DNA from: Stutzerimonas decontaminans
GTDB lineage: Bacteria > Pseudomonadota > Gammaproteobacteria > Pseudomonadales > Pseudomonadaceae
NCBI RefSeq assembly: GCF_000661915.1
Contig: NZ_CP007509.1
Location: 3,733,501-3,797,500, forward strand
DNA: 64,000 nt
Direction: 5' to 3'
Below, piece after piece: positions 38,926 through 47,197 of the stretch. How positions within the stretch are numbered: the first letter of the stretch is position 1; every line of letters starts with the position of its first letter. Under the pieces are notes generated by a model. It made no database searches. It was given only the letters and a program-made list of their open reading frames with translations, and had not been told where the DNA came from. A program made the position numbers and the translations under genes.

Positions 38926-40748
38926 CGCAGCGCCTCCAGCCCAGCAGTGAACACGCTGGCGCCCTGCTCGGCGGAGCTGAACGCCGAGCGCATGAAGCCA
39001 AACAGCTCGCGCCCGCAACCCTGCACCTGCGCCGCAGGGGCCGCTGCCGGGGCACGATCGGCCAGCTCGGCGGCATCGACCAGCACCTCAAGCACGCCGC
39101 TCTGCCCATCCACGCGCAGCAGATCGCCGTCACGCACACGCGCCAGCGGGCCGCCATCGATTGCCTCGGGACATACATGGATCGCCGCCGGCACCTTGCC
39201 CGACGCACCGGACATGCGCCCGTCGGTGACCAGCGCGACCTTGAAACCACGGTCCTGCAACAGACTGAGATAGGGCGTCAGCTTGTGCAACTCGGGCATG
39301 CCGTTGGCACGCGGCCCCTGGAAGCGCACCACCGCAACGACATCGCGCTCCAGCTCGCCCGCCTTGAATGCCTCGACCAACTCCAGCTGATCGGCGAAGA
39401 CCCGCGCCGGCGCCTCCACGACGCGGTGTTCGGGCGCCACAGCAGACACCTTCATCACACCACGACCGAGATTGCCGCTCATCACCCGCAGACCGCCCTC
39501 GGCAGAGAACGGCCGTGCAACCGGCCGCAGGAGGCTTTCGTCCAGGCTCGCCGCAGCGCCTTCACGCCAGGTCAATCGCCCCCCTCCGAGGAAGGGCTCC
39601 TGGGTATAGCGACTGAGGCCACGACCCATCACGGTATGCACATCTTCATGCAGCAGGCCGGCCGCGAGCAGCTCGCGCACCAGCACCGCCACACCACCCG
39701 CAGCGTGGAAATGATTGATGTCGGCCGAGCCGTTGGGATAGACCCGCGCCAGCGTCGGCACCACGGCGGAGAGGTCGGCCATATCCTGCCAGCTCAGCTG
39801 GATGCCCGCCGCCTGGGCGATTGCCGGCATGTGCAGGGTGTGGTTGGTCGAACCGCCGGTGGCATGCAGCGCGACGATGGCGTTGACCAGCACGCGCTCG
39901 TCGACCAGTTCACCCAACGGCGTGAAGCTGCCGCCCTGTGGCGTCAGTCGAGTGACCTGGCGCGCGGCCTCGGCAGTCAGCGCATCGCGCAGTGGCGTGC
40001 CCGGGTTGACGAAGGACGAGCCCGGCAGATGCAGGCCCATCACTTCCATCAGCATCTGATTGGTGTTGGCGGTGCCGTAGAAGGTGCAGGTGCCAGGGCT
40101 GTGATAGGCCTGCATTTCCGCCGCCAGCAGCTCATCGCGACTGGCCTTGCCTTCGGCATAGCGCTGGCGTACCGCGGCCTTGTCCTTGTTGGCCAGACCG
40201 GACGGCATCGGCCCGGCCGGCACGAACATGGCGGGCAGATGACCGAAGCGCAGCGCGCCGATCAGCAACCCGGGAACGATCTTGTCGCAGATGCCGAGCA
40301 GCAGCGCCGCATCGAACAGGTTGTGCGACAGCGCCACCGCAGTGCTCATGGCGATCACCTCGCGGCTGGCGATAGCCAGTTCCATGCCGGGCTCGCCCTG
40401 AGTGACACCATCACACATCGCCGGTACGCCGCCCGCCACCTGGCCCACCGAGCCGATCTCGCGCAGTGCCTGGCGCAGGCGCTCGGGGTAATCCTCGTAG
40501 GGCTGGTGCGCCGAAAGCATGTCGTTGTAGGCGGTGACGATGGCGACATTGGCCGCATCCGGCAACCGCAGGCGCTGCTTGTCCTGCGCGCCGCAACCGG
40601 CAACGCCATGAGCGAAGTTCGCGCATTGCGCCCCGTTGCGTGCGGGCCCGGTACTGGCAGCGCCACGAATCATGGCGAGATAGGCTTCGCGCGTCGGGCG
40701 GCTGCGCTCGATCAGGCGCTGGGTGACTTCAACGACTACGGGATGCAT
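38922..40748 (-). CDS. edd: 6-phosphogluconate dehydratase
   Basis: 608 residues, the full Edd/IlvD length. Iron-sulfur Cys candidates in [12 protein letters not shown] and [11 protein letters not shown], and a third Cys in [15 protein letters not shown]-terminal [18 protein letters not shown]. Dehydrates 6-phosphogluconate to KDPG. First gene of edd-glk; HexR-like operator just upstream (40761-40779). Confidence 0.96.
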   Translation of the reverse strand: MHPVVVEVTQRLIERSRPTREAYLAMIRGAASTGPARNGAQCANFAHGVAGCGAQDKQRLRLPDAANVAIVTAYNDMLSAHQPYEDYPERLRQALREIGSVGQVAGGVPAMCDGVTQGEPGMELAIASREVIAMSTAVALSHNLFDAALLLGICDKIVPGLLIGALRFGHLPAMFVPAGPMPSGLANKDKAAVRQRYAEGKASRDELLAAEMQAYHSPGTCTFYGTANTNQMLMEVMGLHLPGSSFVNPGTPLRDALTAEAARQVTRLTPQGGSFTPLGELVDERVLVNAIVALHATGGSTNHTLHMPAIAQAAGIQLSWQDMADLSAVVPTLARVYPNGSADINHFHAAGGVAVLVRELLAAGLLHEDVHTVMGRGLSRYTQEPFLGGGRLTWREGAAASLDESLLRPVARPFSAEGGLRVMSGNLGRGVMKVSAVAPEHRVVEAPARVFADQLELVEAFKAGELERDVVAVVRFQGPRANGMPELHKLTPYLSLLQDRGFKVALVTDGRMSGASGKVPAAIHVCPEAIDGGPLARVRDGDLLRVDGQSGVLEVLVDAAELADRAPAAAPAAQVQGCGRELFGFMRSAFSSAEQGASVFTAGLEALR

Positions 40749-40760
40749 GAAACCTCCTAT

Positions 40761-40779
40761 TTGTAGTTTTTATAAACAA
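40761..40779. promoter_or_regulatory. Probable HexR operator, edd
   Basis: TTGTAGTTTTTATAAACAA, a near-palindrome, 13 bp upstream of the edd start. A second palindrome TTGTTTAAACAA lies at 40827-40838. Confidence 0.6.
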
Positions 40780-40845
40780 TAGGTCGGAATCATAACGGCG
40801 AATCAGGCGCTTTCGAAGAAATATGTTTGTTTAAACAACAAACAA

Positions 40846-41106
40846 TCAGCCACGCAACAATTCCAGCTGACGACGCAGCTGGGCAGCCTGGGCCTTTTCC
40901 GCCCGCAGCCCGGAAGTCAGCTCAGCCTTTTCCTGTTCCAGTTGGACGATCACCTGGCCTAGCTCGTCCAGCAGCTCGCGCAGCACCGCTAGCTCACGGC
41001 CCTGGCTCTGCCGCCCCATCCATAGCAACCAGAGCACTACCATTAGCACCATCACACCGCACAACGAGGTGCCGATCAGCAGCCAGGCCAGGCTCATTGC
41101 ATTCAT
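40846..41106 (-). CDS. Small membrane-anchored coiled-coil protein
   Basis: 86 residues. One membrane helix (LAWLLIGTSLCGVMVLMVVLWLLWM) then a charged heptad-like helix (LAVLRELLDELGQVIVQLEQEKAELTSGLRAEKAQAAQLRRQLELL). An alternative start is Met-4. No recognised family; it resembles small anchors in many gammaproteobacteria. Upstream (41186-41205) GTTTAC-N8-GTAAAC is an inverted repeat, possibly an operator. Confidence 0.65.
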   Translation of the reverse strand: MNAMSLAWLLIGTSLCGVMVLMVVLWLLWMGRQSQGRELAVLRELLDELGQVIVQLEQEKAELTSGLRAEKAQAAQLRRQLELLRG

Positions 41107-41338
41107 CGTTTCGCTCCTTTGATTGCGGCGCAGTGCCGCTTCCAGAGCTTTAACGATATGTAGCTTATGATTACAGGTCGATAATGTTTACTTGCACAGG
41201 TAAACAATTGCAGCAGGTCATTGCCGCCATCAGATCACAGAGGATGGCCACGTACCACGCACGCCGTCCGGCGATGTGCCAGCATGACGCAGTAGCATCG
41301 CTACTACCTGTCGTGTTTTATTACAGGTCAGCAAAGAA

Positions 41339-42766
41339 CTACTCGCTGACGTCCACCGGCCGCCGCACATCATCGTCGTGGACAGGGTCGCGCTGCTCCA
41401 GTTGCAGGAACAACGCGGCGGCGAGCATCGCCATGCCGCCGACACAGAGAAACGTCAGCTGGAATGCCCGCAGCACCTCGCTGTCCTGCGCGTCAGCCAC
41501 GGTGAAGCCACCCAGCAGCGCGCCGGCAGTGGCCACGCCGAGGCTCATCGACAGCTGCACCACCACCGACAGCATGCTGTTGCCGCTGCTCGCGTCCGCA
41601 TGGCTGAGGCCGACTAGCGTGACGGTATTCATCGCGGTGAACTGCATGGAGTTGACCATACCGATCAATCCGAAGTGCACCAGCAGCAGCCAGGTCGGCG
41701 TTTGCGTATCGATGGTCGCCAGGCTGGCGATCAGGCAACCGAGCAGCAGCGTATTGCCGATCAGCAGACGGCGGTAACCGAGGCGGTCGATGATCGGCTT
41801 GGCCAGGGATTTGACGGCCATCGCACCCAGCGCCAGCGGGATCATGCTCATCCCGGCCTGCGCCGGCGAATAGCCCAGCGCCACCTGCAGCAGCAATGGC
41901 AGCAGGAACGGCAGCGCACCACCACCCAGGCGGGCGAACAGGTTGCCGAAGATACCCACGGCAAAGCTGCGCGTATGGAACAGCTTGGGGCTGAACAGCG
42001 GCGCATCGATGCGCCCGGCGCGCAGCCAATAGGCCGCCATGCAGGCCGCACCAGCGAACAGCAGCAGCATCACGCGGGCATGCGACATGTGCATATGGCC
42101 TAGCCCTTCCAGCGCAATGGTGACCAGCACCATCGCCGCGCCGAACAGCACGAAGCCCAGCGTATCGAAACGCACCCGCTCGGGCCCCTTGAGATCCGGC
42201 ATGAAGCGCAGCGCAGCGATGCAGCCGATCACGCCCACCGGCAAGTTGATCAGGAAGATCCAGTGCCAGGAGGCGTACTCCACCAGCCAGCCGCCCAGGG
42301 TCGGACCGAGCAGCGGACCAACCAGCCCCGGCAGCGCGATAAAGGCCATGATCCGCACGAAGTCGCTGCGCGGAAATGCGCGCAGCACCACCAGGCGCCC
42401 CACCGGCAGCATCAGCGCACCGCCCAGCCCCTGCAGCACACGGGACGCCACCAACTGGTTGAAGCTGGTGGACAGCGCGCAGAACAGCGAGCCCACCGAG
42501 AACAGCACGATGGCGGTAACGAAGATGCGCCGGCTGCCGAAGCGGTCGGCAATCCAGCCGGACGCCGGAATCAGCAGCGCCACGGTGAGCATGTAGGCGA
42601 TCACCACGCCCTGCATGCGCAATGGATTCTCTGCCAGATCACGCGCCATGGCTGGCAGCGCGGTATTGAGAATGGTGCCGTCCAGCGTCTGCATGAAGAA
42701 GGCGATGGCCACCAGCCACGGCAGTATCCGCGCGGTGCGGGCATCGAGAGCTACGGGCGGTTGCAT
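41339..42766 (-). CDS. MFS multidrug exporter, DHA2 (MdtD-like)
   Basis: 475 residues, about 14 helices, matching the DHA2 family. Motif A in GWIADRFGSRRIF, motif C in LPGLVGPLLGPTLGGWL (helix 5, exporter hallmark), DGTILNTALPAMA in helix 1. Proton-driven efflux from the cytoplasm; substrate unknown. The N-terminal part matches the EmrB/MdtD type. Not in an operon with flanking genes. Confidence 0.88.
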   Translation of the reverse strand: MQPPVALDARTARILPWLVAIAFFMQTLDGTILNTALPAMARDLAENPLRMQGVVIAYMLTVALLIPASGWIADRFGSRRIFVTAIVLFSVGSLFCALSTSFNQLVASRVLQGLGGALMLPVGRLVVLRAFPRSDFVRIMAFIALPGLVGPLLGPTLGGWLVEYASWHWIFLINLPVGVIGCIAALRFMPDLKGPERVRFDTLGFVLFGAAMVLVTIALEGLGHMHMSHARVMLLLFAGAACMAAYWLRAGRIDAPLFSPKLFHTRSFAVGIFGNLFARLGGGALPFLLPLLLQVALGYSPAQAGMSMIPLALGAMAVKSLAKPIIDRLGYRRLLIGNTLLLGCLIASLATIDTQTPTWLLLVHFGLIGMVNSMQFTAMNTVTLVGLSHADASSGNSMLSVVVQLSMSLGVATAGALLGGFTVADAQDSEVLRAFQLTFLCVGGMAMLAAALFLQLEQRDPVHDDDVRRPVDVSE

Positions 42767-43031
42767 GAAGTCCCCGGAAACGAAAGGTGCATCATCTTAG
42801 AGGATTCCCTCGGCGACGGTTCGCGCTGCCACGGCTCCCCAGCGCGCCGTTCGCTCTGCCGGTAAGCGATTGGCAGCAGAACTGCCTGCCGCGCGAGACG
42901 GAATCAGTGCCGCGACGACTCCTGTGACGACCGGTCGCAGATTGCCTGCCGACACCCGCCAGCAGGGAGCTGCAGCGACATACGGACTTGCATACAGCCA
43001 GCGGTAACAAAATATTTCTTGGGAAATTGAC

Positions 43032-43050
43032 GCGAATCATTATCATTCGG
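43032..43050 (+). promoter_or_regulatory. Fur box before ftrABCD
   Basis: GCGAATCATTATCATTCGG agrees with the 19-bp Fur consensus at 12 positions, with an intact ATCATTATCATT core. It lies 53 bp before the ftrA start in the 336-bp gap after the MFS gene, which otherwise shows no gene. It implies repression by iron-loaded Fur. Confidence 0.75.
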
Positions 43051-43102
43051 AAGCGCAAGTGCGATCTTCTCTCCGTCCTTTTCTGCTCTACCGGAGGCTT
43101 CA

Positions 43103-43636
43103 ATGCGCATCCCCGCCACACTGGCCATCACCACCCTGCTGCTCACCCCGCCCGCCCAGGCGAAGGAATACCCCATCGGCGAACCGCAGCAGTGCGGCGG
43201 CATGGAGGTCGGAGCGGTGTATCTGCAGCCGGTCGAAATGGACCCGCCGGGCATGATGCGCGCCGCCGCCGACTCCGACGTGCACCTTGAAGCCGACATT
43301 AGCGCCACCGAAGACAACCGCAACGGTTGGCAGGAAGGCAGCTTCGTCCCTTACCTGAGTATCCACTACACGCTGCGCAAGAAAGGCTCCGACGAAGTGG
43401 TCGAAGGCGACTTCCATCCGATGGTGGCCAATGACGGGCCGCACTACGGCGACAACGTCAAGCTGCTCGGCCCCGGCAAGTACCAGCTGACCTACAAGAT
43501 CCTGCCGCCGGGCTCCGGCCATGCCATGTTCGGTCGCCACACCGACAAGGAAACCGGCGTCGCCCCCTGGTTCGAAGGCTGCGAGCTGAACTACGAGTTC
43601 ACCTACGCCGGCATCGGCAAGAAAGGGGGCTACTGA
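43103..43636 (+). CDS. ftrA: Periplasmic iron-binding protein FtrA (P19/Tpd)
   Basis: 177 residues, signal peptide ends PAQA|KEYPIG. Tpd/P19 layout: GGMEVGAVYLQPVEMDPPGM (metal-binding Met and Glu), SDVHLEADI, YLSIHYTLRKKG, FHPMVANDGPHYGDNVKL. Binds Fe2+ or Cu in the periplasm and hands it to the FTR1 permease. First gene of an overlapping operon (ftrB start overlaps by one base), behind the Fur box. Confidence 0.92.
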   Translation: MRIPATLAITTLLLTPPAQAKEYPIGEPQQCGGMEVGAVYLQPVEMDPPGMMRAAADSDVHLEADISATEDNRNGWQEGSFVPYLSIHYTLRKKGSDEVVEGDFHPMVANDGPHYGDNVKLLGPGKYQLTYKILPPGSGHAMFGRHTDKETGVAPWFEGCELNYEFTYAGIGKKGGY

Positions 43637-43974
43637 TGCGTCGCGCCGGGCAAGCGCTGCTCGGCGTGCTGCCGCTGCTGTTCGGGCTTGCGGGCCCGGC
43701 TCAGGCAGCGCTGCCGACGTACGAGCTGACCATCCGTGACGGGCACTTCGAGCCGGCGACCATCGAGGTGCCGGCTCGTCAGCGCTTCAAGATCATCGTG
43801 CACAACGCCGGCAGCGGGCCGACGGAGTTCGAAAGCACGCCGCTGCGCGTCGAGAAGGTGCTGTCACCCGGCGTGACCTCCTTCGTCGTGATCCACCCGC
43901 TCAAGCCAGGTCGCTATCCGTTCTTCGACGAATTCCATATGGATCTTCCCGAAGGCGAGATCATCGCCAAGTAG
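43636..43974 (+). CDS. ftrB: FtrB periplasmic cupredoxin-like protein
   Basis: 112 residues: signal peptide to QAA, then a cupredoxin fold with GHFEPATIEVPARQRFKIIVHN and FFDEFHMDLPEGEI (His-Met loop). In Ftr systems it is proposed to oxidise Fe2+ with a copper centre. Its ATG overlaps the TGA of ftrA (TGATG). Confidence 0.88.
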   Translation: MRRAGQALLGVLPLLFGLAGPAQAALPTYELTIRDGHFEPATIEVPARQRFKIIVHNAGSGPTEFESTPLRVEKVLSPGVTSFVVIHPLKPGRYPFFDEFHMDLPEGEIIAK

Positions 43975-43996
43975 TTGCTTTTCTGAGGAGAGTCCC

Positions 43997-44854
43997 ATGG
44001 GCCAATCCATGTTCATCGTCTGGCGCGAAAGCGTCGAGGCCCTGCTGGTCATCGGCATTCTGCATGCCTGGCTGCGCCAGCAACCGGGGGCGGGCAATGC
44101 GCTGCGCATGCTCTGGGCCGGTGTCGCCGCCGGCCTCGGCCTGGCTGCCGCGCTGGGCTGGGGTGTACTGCAGGCCGGCGACTGGCTCGCCGGCAGCGGT
44201 GGCGAATGGTTCCAGTGCGCGATGCTGCTGGTAGCCAGCCTGCTGATCCTGCACATGGTCGGCTGGATGCACCAGCATGGCCGCACGCTGAAGACCAGCC
44301 TGCAGAACAGCGCCGCGGAAAAGCTCAGCCAGGGCAGCGGCTTCGGCCTGTTGCTGCTCGCCATGCTCGCCGTCGGCCGCGAAGGCAGCGAGACGGTGGT
44401 GTTCCTCTACGGCATCGGTAACCAGCAGGCGGGCATGGACCTCACCCGCTTCGTCATCGGCGGGGTGCTCGGTTTCGTGCTCGCCCTGCTCAGCTATGCG
44501 GCCTTGCAGGCCGGCAGTCGCTACTTCAGCTGGCGGCGTTTCTTCCAGGTCAGCGAGGTGATGTTGCTGCTGCTCGGCGGCGCGCTGCTGATGGCCGCGC
44601 TGGACCGCTTCAGCGGCCAGCTGATGGGCATGGACGTACCGGAAGTGCTCTACACCGTATTCGGCGATCCGCTCTGGGACACCTCCACCCTGCTGGATGA
44701 CGGCAGCGCGTTGGGCGGCACCGTCGCCGGCCTCACTGGCTATCGCGCGATGCCTTCGCTGGCCGCGGCGGTGATTCTGGGGCTGTACTGGCTCGCCGCA
44801 TGGGCCTGGCTCAAACCCCGGCCGCAGGTGCAATTCGCTGCGAGGCCGGCGTGA
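43997..44854 (+). CDS. ftrC: FtrC, FTR1-type high-affinity iron permease
   Basis: 285 residues, seven or so helices. Both iron-binding REXXE motifs are present: RESVE in helix 1 (residues about 10-14) and REGSE near 133. Also called EfeU/FTR1. Imports oxidised iron. Ends at TGA with ftrD beginning at GTG four bases earlier. Confidence 0.92.
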   Translation: MGQSMFIVWRESVEALLVIGILHAWLRQQPGAGNALRMLWAGVAAGLGLAAALGWGVLQAGDWLAGSGGEWFQCAMLLVASLLILHMVGWMHQHGRTLKTSLQNSAAEKLSQGSGFGLLLLAMLAVGREGSETVVFLYGIGNQQAGMDLTRFVIGGVLGFVLALLSYAALQAGSRYFSWRRFFQVSEVMLLLLGGALLMAALDRFSGQLMGMDVPEVLYTVFGDPLWDTSTLLDDGSALGGTVAGLTGYRAMPSLAAAVILGLYWLAAWAWLKPRPQVQFAARPA

Positions 44855-46227
44855 TTGCCCAGGCGCCGTGGCTGGCGCGACTCGGTGACCTGCTGCGCCA
44901 GCATGCGAAGGCCATTCGCACGCTGCAGTGGCTGGTGGTTGGCTTCTATCTGACGCTGCTGGTGATCCCCGCCTTTCTCGATCTGCCGCCGGCCCAGGCC
45001 GGCATGCTCGACAACCTGACGGTACTGGCGCAGTTCATCTTCTGGGGCCTGTGGTGGCCGTTCGTGCTGCTGTCGATGATCTTCTTCGGCCGCCTATGGT
45101 GCGGCGTGCTCTGCCCCGAAGGCTCGCTCAGCGAATGGATCAGCTGGCGCGGGCTGAACAAACGCACACCGCGCTGGGTGCGCTGGAGCGGCTGGCCGAC
45201 CATCGCCTTTATCCTCACCACCGTCTACGGCCAGCTGATCAGCGTCTATGACTATGCCCAGGCGGCACTGCTGATTCTCGGCGGCTCCACCGTCGCGGCG
45301 ATGCTGGTGGGTTTTCTTTACGGCCGCGGCAAGCGCGTCTGGTGCCGGCATCTGTGCCCGGTCAGCGGCGTGTTCGCCCTGCTCGCCCGCCTAGCGCCGG
45401 TGCACTACAAGGTCGACGAACAGCGCTGGCTGGAGAATCGCGAACCGCACCTGCCGACGCCCAACTGCGCGCCGCTGATCGACATCCGTCGCATGCAGGG
45501 CAATTCCGATTGCCACGCCTGCGGCCGCTGCAGCGGCCAGCGCGGTGCGGTGCAGCTGAGCGCGCGTTCACCGAACTCGGAAATCCTCATCGTCGGCGGT
45601 CAGCAGCAAAGCGATCACTGGGACAGCACGCTGCTGCTGTTCGGCATGATTGGCCTGGCCATGGGCGCCTTTCAGTGGACGGTCAGTCCCTGGTTCATCA
45701 CCCTCAAGCAAGCCGCCGCGGAATGGCTGGTGGATCGCGACATATTCTGGCCGCTGGAAGCCAACGCGCCCTGGTGGCTGCTGACCCACTACCCGCAAGC
45801 CAACGATGCCTTCACCTGGCTCGATGGTGCGGCGATCCTCACCTATATCTTCTGCGCCTCGTTACTCGTCGGCGGCGCGTTGTGGCTGCTGCTACGCGCC
45901 GCCGTGCGCGTGATGCGCCGTGGCGACAATGTGTTCCAGCACCTGGCACTGGCGCTGGTACCGCTGGGCGGCGCCGGGCTGTTCCTCGGCCTTTCCGCCA
46001 CCACGGTGAAGCTGCTGCGTTACGAAGGCTTCCTGCTGGCCTGGGCACAGCCGGCTCGCGCTGCGCTGCTGATCGGCGCCATCGCATGGAGCCTGTATCT
46101 GGCCTGGAACGTGATCAGCCGTCACGGCGGCAACGGCCTGCGCCGGTTGCTGGCGTTTGCCTGCGTCAACGCCGGCTGCGCGCTGGTGGGCTACGGCTGG
46201 TGGTTGCAGTTCTGGGGCTGGAGCTGA
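44851..46227 (+). CDS. ftrD: FtrD polyferredoxin membrane protein
   Basis: 458 residues, probably starting at GTG 44851, which overlaps the ftrC stop (GTGA); an upstream ATG at 44800 lies inside ftrC. Several helices carry cysteine clusters (WCGVLCPEG, WCRHLCPVSG, CHACGRC) for iron-sulfur centres of the NapH/FixG type. It is proposed to accept electrons from FtrB-mediated iron oxidation. Last gene of the operon. Confidence 0.9.
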   Translation: MIAQAPWLARLGDLLRQHAKAIRTLQWLVVGFYLTLLVIPAFLDLPPAQAGMLDNLTVLAQFIFWGLWWPFVLLSMIFFGRLWCGVLCPEGSLSEWISWRGLNKRTPRWVRWSGWPTIAFILTTVYGQLISVYDYAQAALLILGGSTVAAMLVGFLYGRGKRVWCRHLCPVSGVFALLARLAPVHYKVDEQRWLENREPHLPTPNCAPLIDIRRMQGNSDCHACGRCSGQRGAVQLSARSPNSEILIVGGQQQSDHWDSTLLLFGMIGLAMGAFQWTVSPWFITLKQAAAEWLVDRDIFWPLEANAPWWLLTHYPQANDAFTWLDGAAILTYIFCASLLVGGALWLLLRAAVRVMRRGDNVFQHLALALVPLGGAGLFLGLSATTVKLLRYEGFLLAWAQPARAALLIGAIAWSLYLAWNVISRHGGNGLRRLLAFACVNAGCALVGYGWWLQFWGWS

Positions 46228-46246
46228 GGCTGATCAGGTCTTGAAT

Positions 46247-46268
46247 GGGGTGCCCGTTGTGGCACCCC
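46247..46268. terminator. Hairpin between ftrD and nrdG
   Basis: GGGGTGCC / GGCACCCC, eight perfect pairs, loop CGTTGT, between convergent genes; no T-run, so function is tentative. Confidence 0.55.
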
Positions 46269-46275
46269 GACGCGT

Positions 46276-46971
46276 CTATCCGCGCAGCACGAAGGATGGG
46301 AACAGTCGATCCAGACGCTCCCACAAGCGCTGCTGATCGTAGGGTGCGCGGCTCTCGGCGAGGTTGTCGTCGAGCATCCGTGCGGTCCGCACGCACTGTA
46401 CGGCGAAGCGTTCGACACCCAGCCGGCGCAGGCGCTGCGCCATGTCCCACAGCGTATCGGCGTCGAACAGCTGCCAGTGCACAGTGGTCCGGCATTCATG
46501 CTCGACGCCGCTTTCCAGCAGGTGTTCGAGACTCTTCCAGTTGGCCTTGCCGCTGCCATCCACGCCGGTGATCGCGGTGCTGTGCTCGGGTAGCGCCTTG
46601 ATATCGAAACCGACCCAATCCACCAGCGGCAAGATGTTGGCGAACAGCTTCGGCTTGATGCCGGCGCTATGCAGGCCGACCTTGTAGCCCAGCGCCCGCA
46701 CCTGGGCGGTCGCCTCGGGCAGCGCGGTCTGCAGGGTCGGCTCGCCACCGCTGAACACCACCGCTTCGAGCAGGCCGACGCGTTGTTCGAGAAAGGCGAG
46801 AATCTCCGGCCAGGGCTTTTCCTCGTTGCCACAGGCGGGGATCAGCTGCGGGTTGTGGCAGTAGCGACAGCGCCAGCCGCAACCCTGGCAGAACAGCACA
46901 CAGGCCAGATGGTCGGGGAAGTCCAGTGTGGTCAGGGGGACCAGCCCCCCGACGCGAAGTGCTGCGGTCAC
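46276..46971 (-). CDS. nrdG: Anaerobic RNR activating enzyme NrdG
   Basis: 231 residues. Radical-SAM CxxxCxxC in CGWRCRYC near residue 31, SAM-binding GGEPTLQ, and DIKALPEH. The enzyme makes the glycyl radical in NrdD under anaerobic conditions. Its start overlaps the stop of the small NrdD tail ORF by four bases. Confidence 0.93.
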   Translation of the reverse strand: MTAALRVGGLVPLTTLDFPDHLACVLFCQGCGWRCRYCHNPQLIPACGNEEKPWPEILAFLEQRVGLLEAVVFSGGEPTLQTALPEATAQVRALGYKVGLHSAGIKPKLFANILPLVDWVGFDIKALPEHSTAITGVDGSGKANWKSLEHLLESGVEHECRTTVHWQLFDADTLWDMAQRLRRLGVERFAVQCVRTARMLDDNLAESRAPYDQQRLWERLDRLFPSFVLRG

Positions 46972-47123
46972 CGCGCCGCCGCTTCAGTGAAATGCAGGCG
47001 CTCGCGATGCTCGGACTGCTTGCCCGGATTGAACGCGGTAACCGGGCGGTGATAGCCCATCACGCGGGTCCAGACTTCGCAACGCTGGCGCTGGTCCTGG
47101 GGCAGTTGGCTGGCTGGGTTCAT
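46968..47123 (-). CDS. nrdD: Separate NrdD glycyl-radical tail ORF
   Basis: 51 residues: RQRCEVWTRVMGYHRPVTAFNPGKQSEHRERLHF matches the C-terminal glycyl-radical segment of NrdD (RVxGY...FNxGKxxE), absent from the 672-residue main ORF. It has its own AAGGAG seven bases before ATG 47123, and the main ORF stops 74 nt upstream, so this is a split gene, not a simple sequencing frameshift. The Gly of FNPGK carries the radical. The two polypeptides would need to associate. Together they cover the usual NrdD. Confidence 0.85.
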   Translation of the reverse strand: MNPASQLPQDQRQRCEVWTRVMGYHRPVTAFNPGKQSEHRERLHFTEAAAR

Positions 47124-47197
47124 GGTGACGCTCCTTTTGCTGAGGGTGAAGTATGCGGCGCCGCACCTCTTGGAGCGGCGTGACATGGGATCGCAGA

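Noticed and set aside
38784..40766. A 660-codon plus-strand frame opposite edd
   Set aside because: Antisense shadow; edd is firmly identified.
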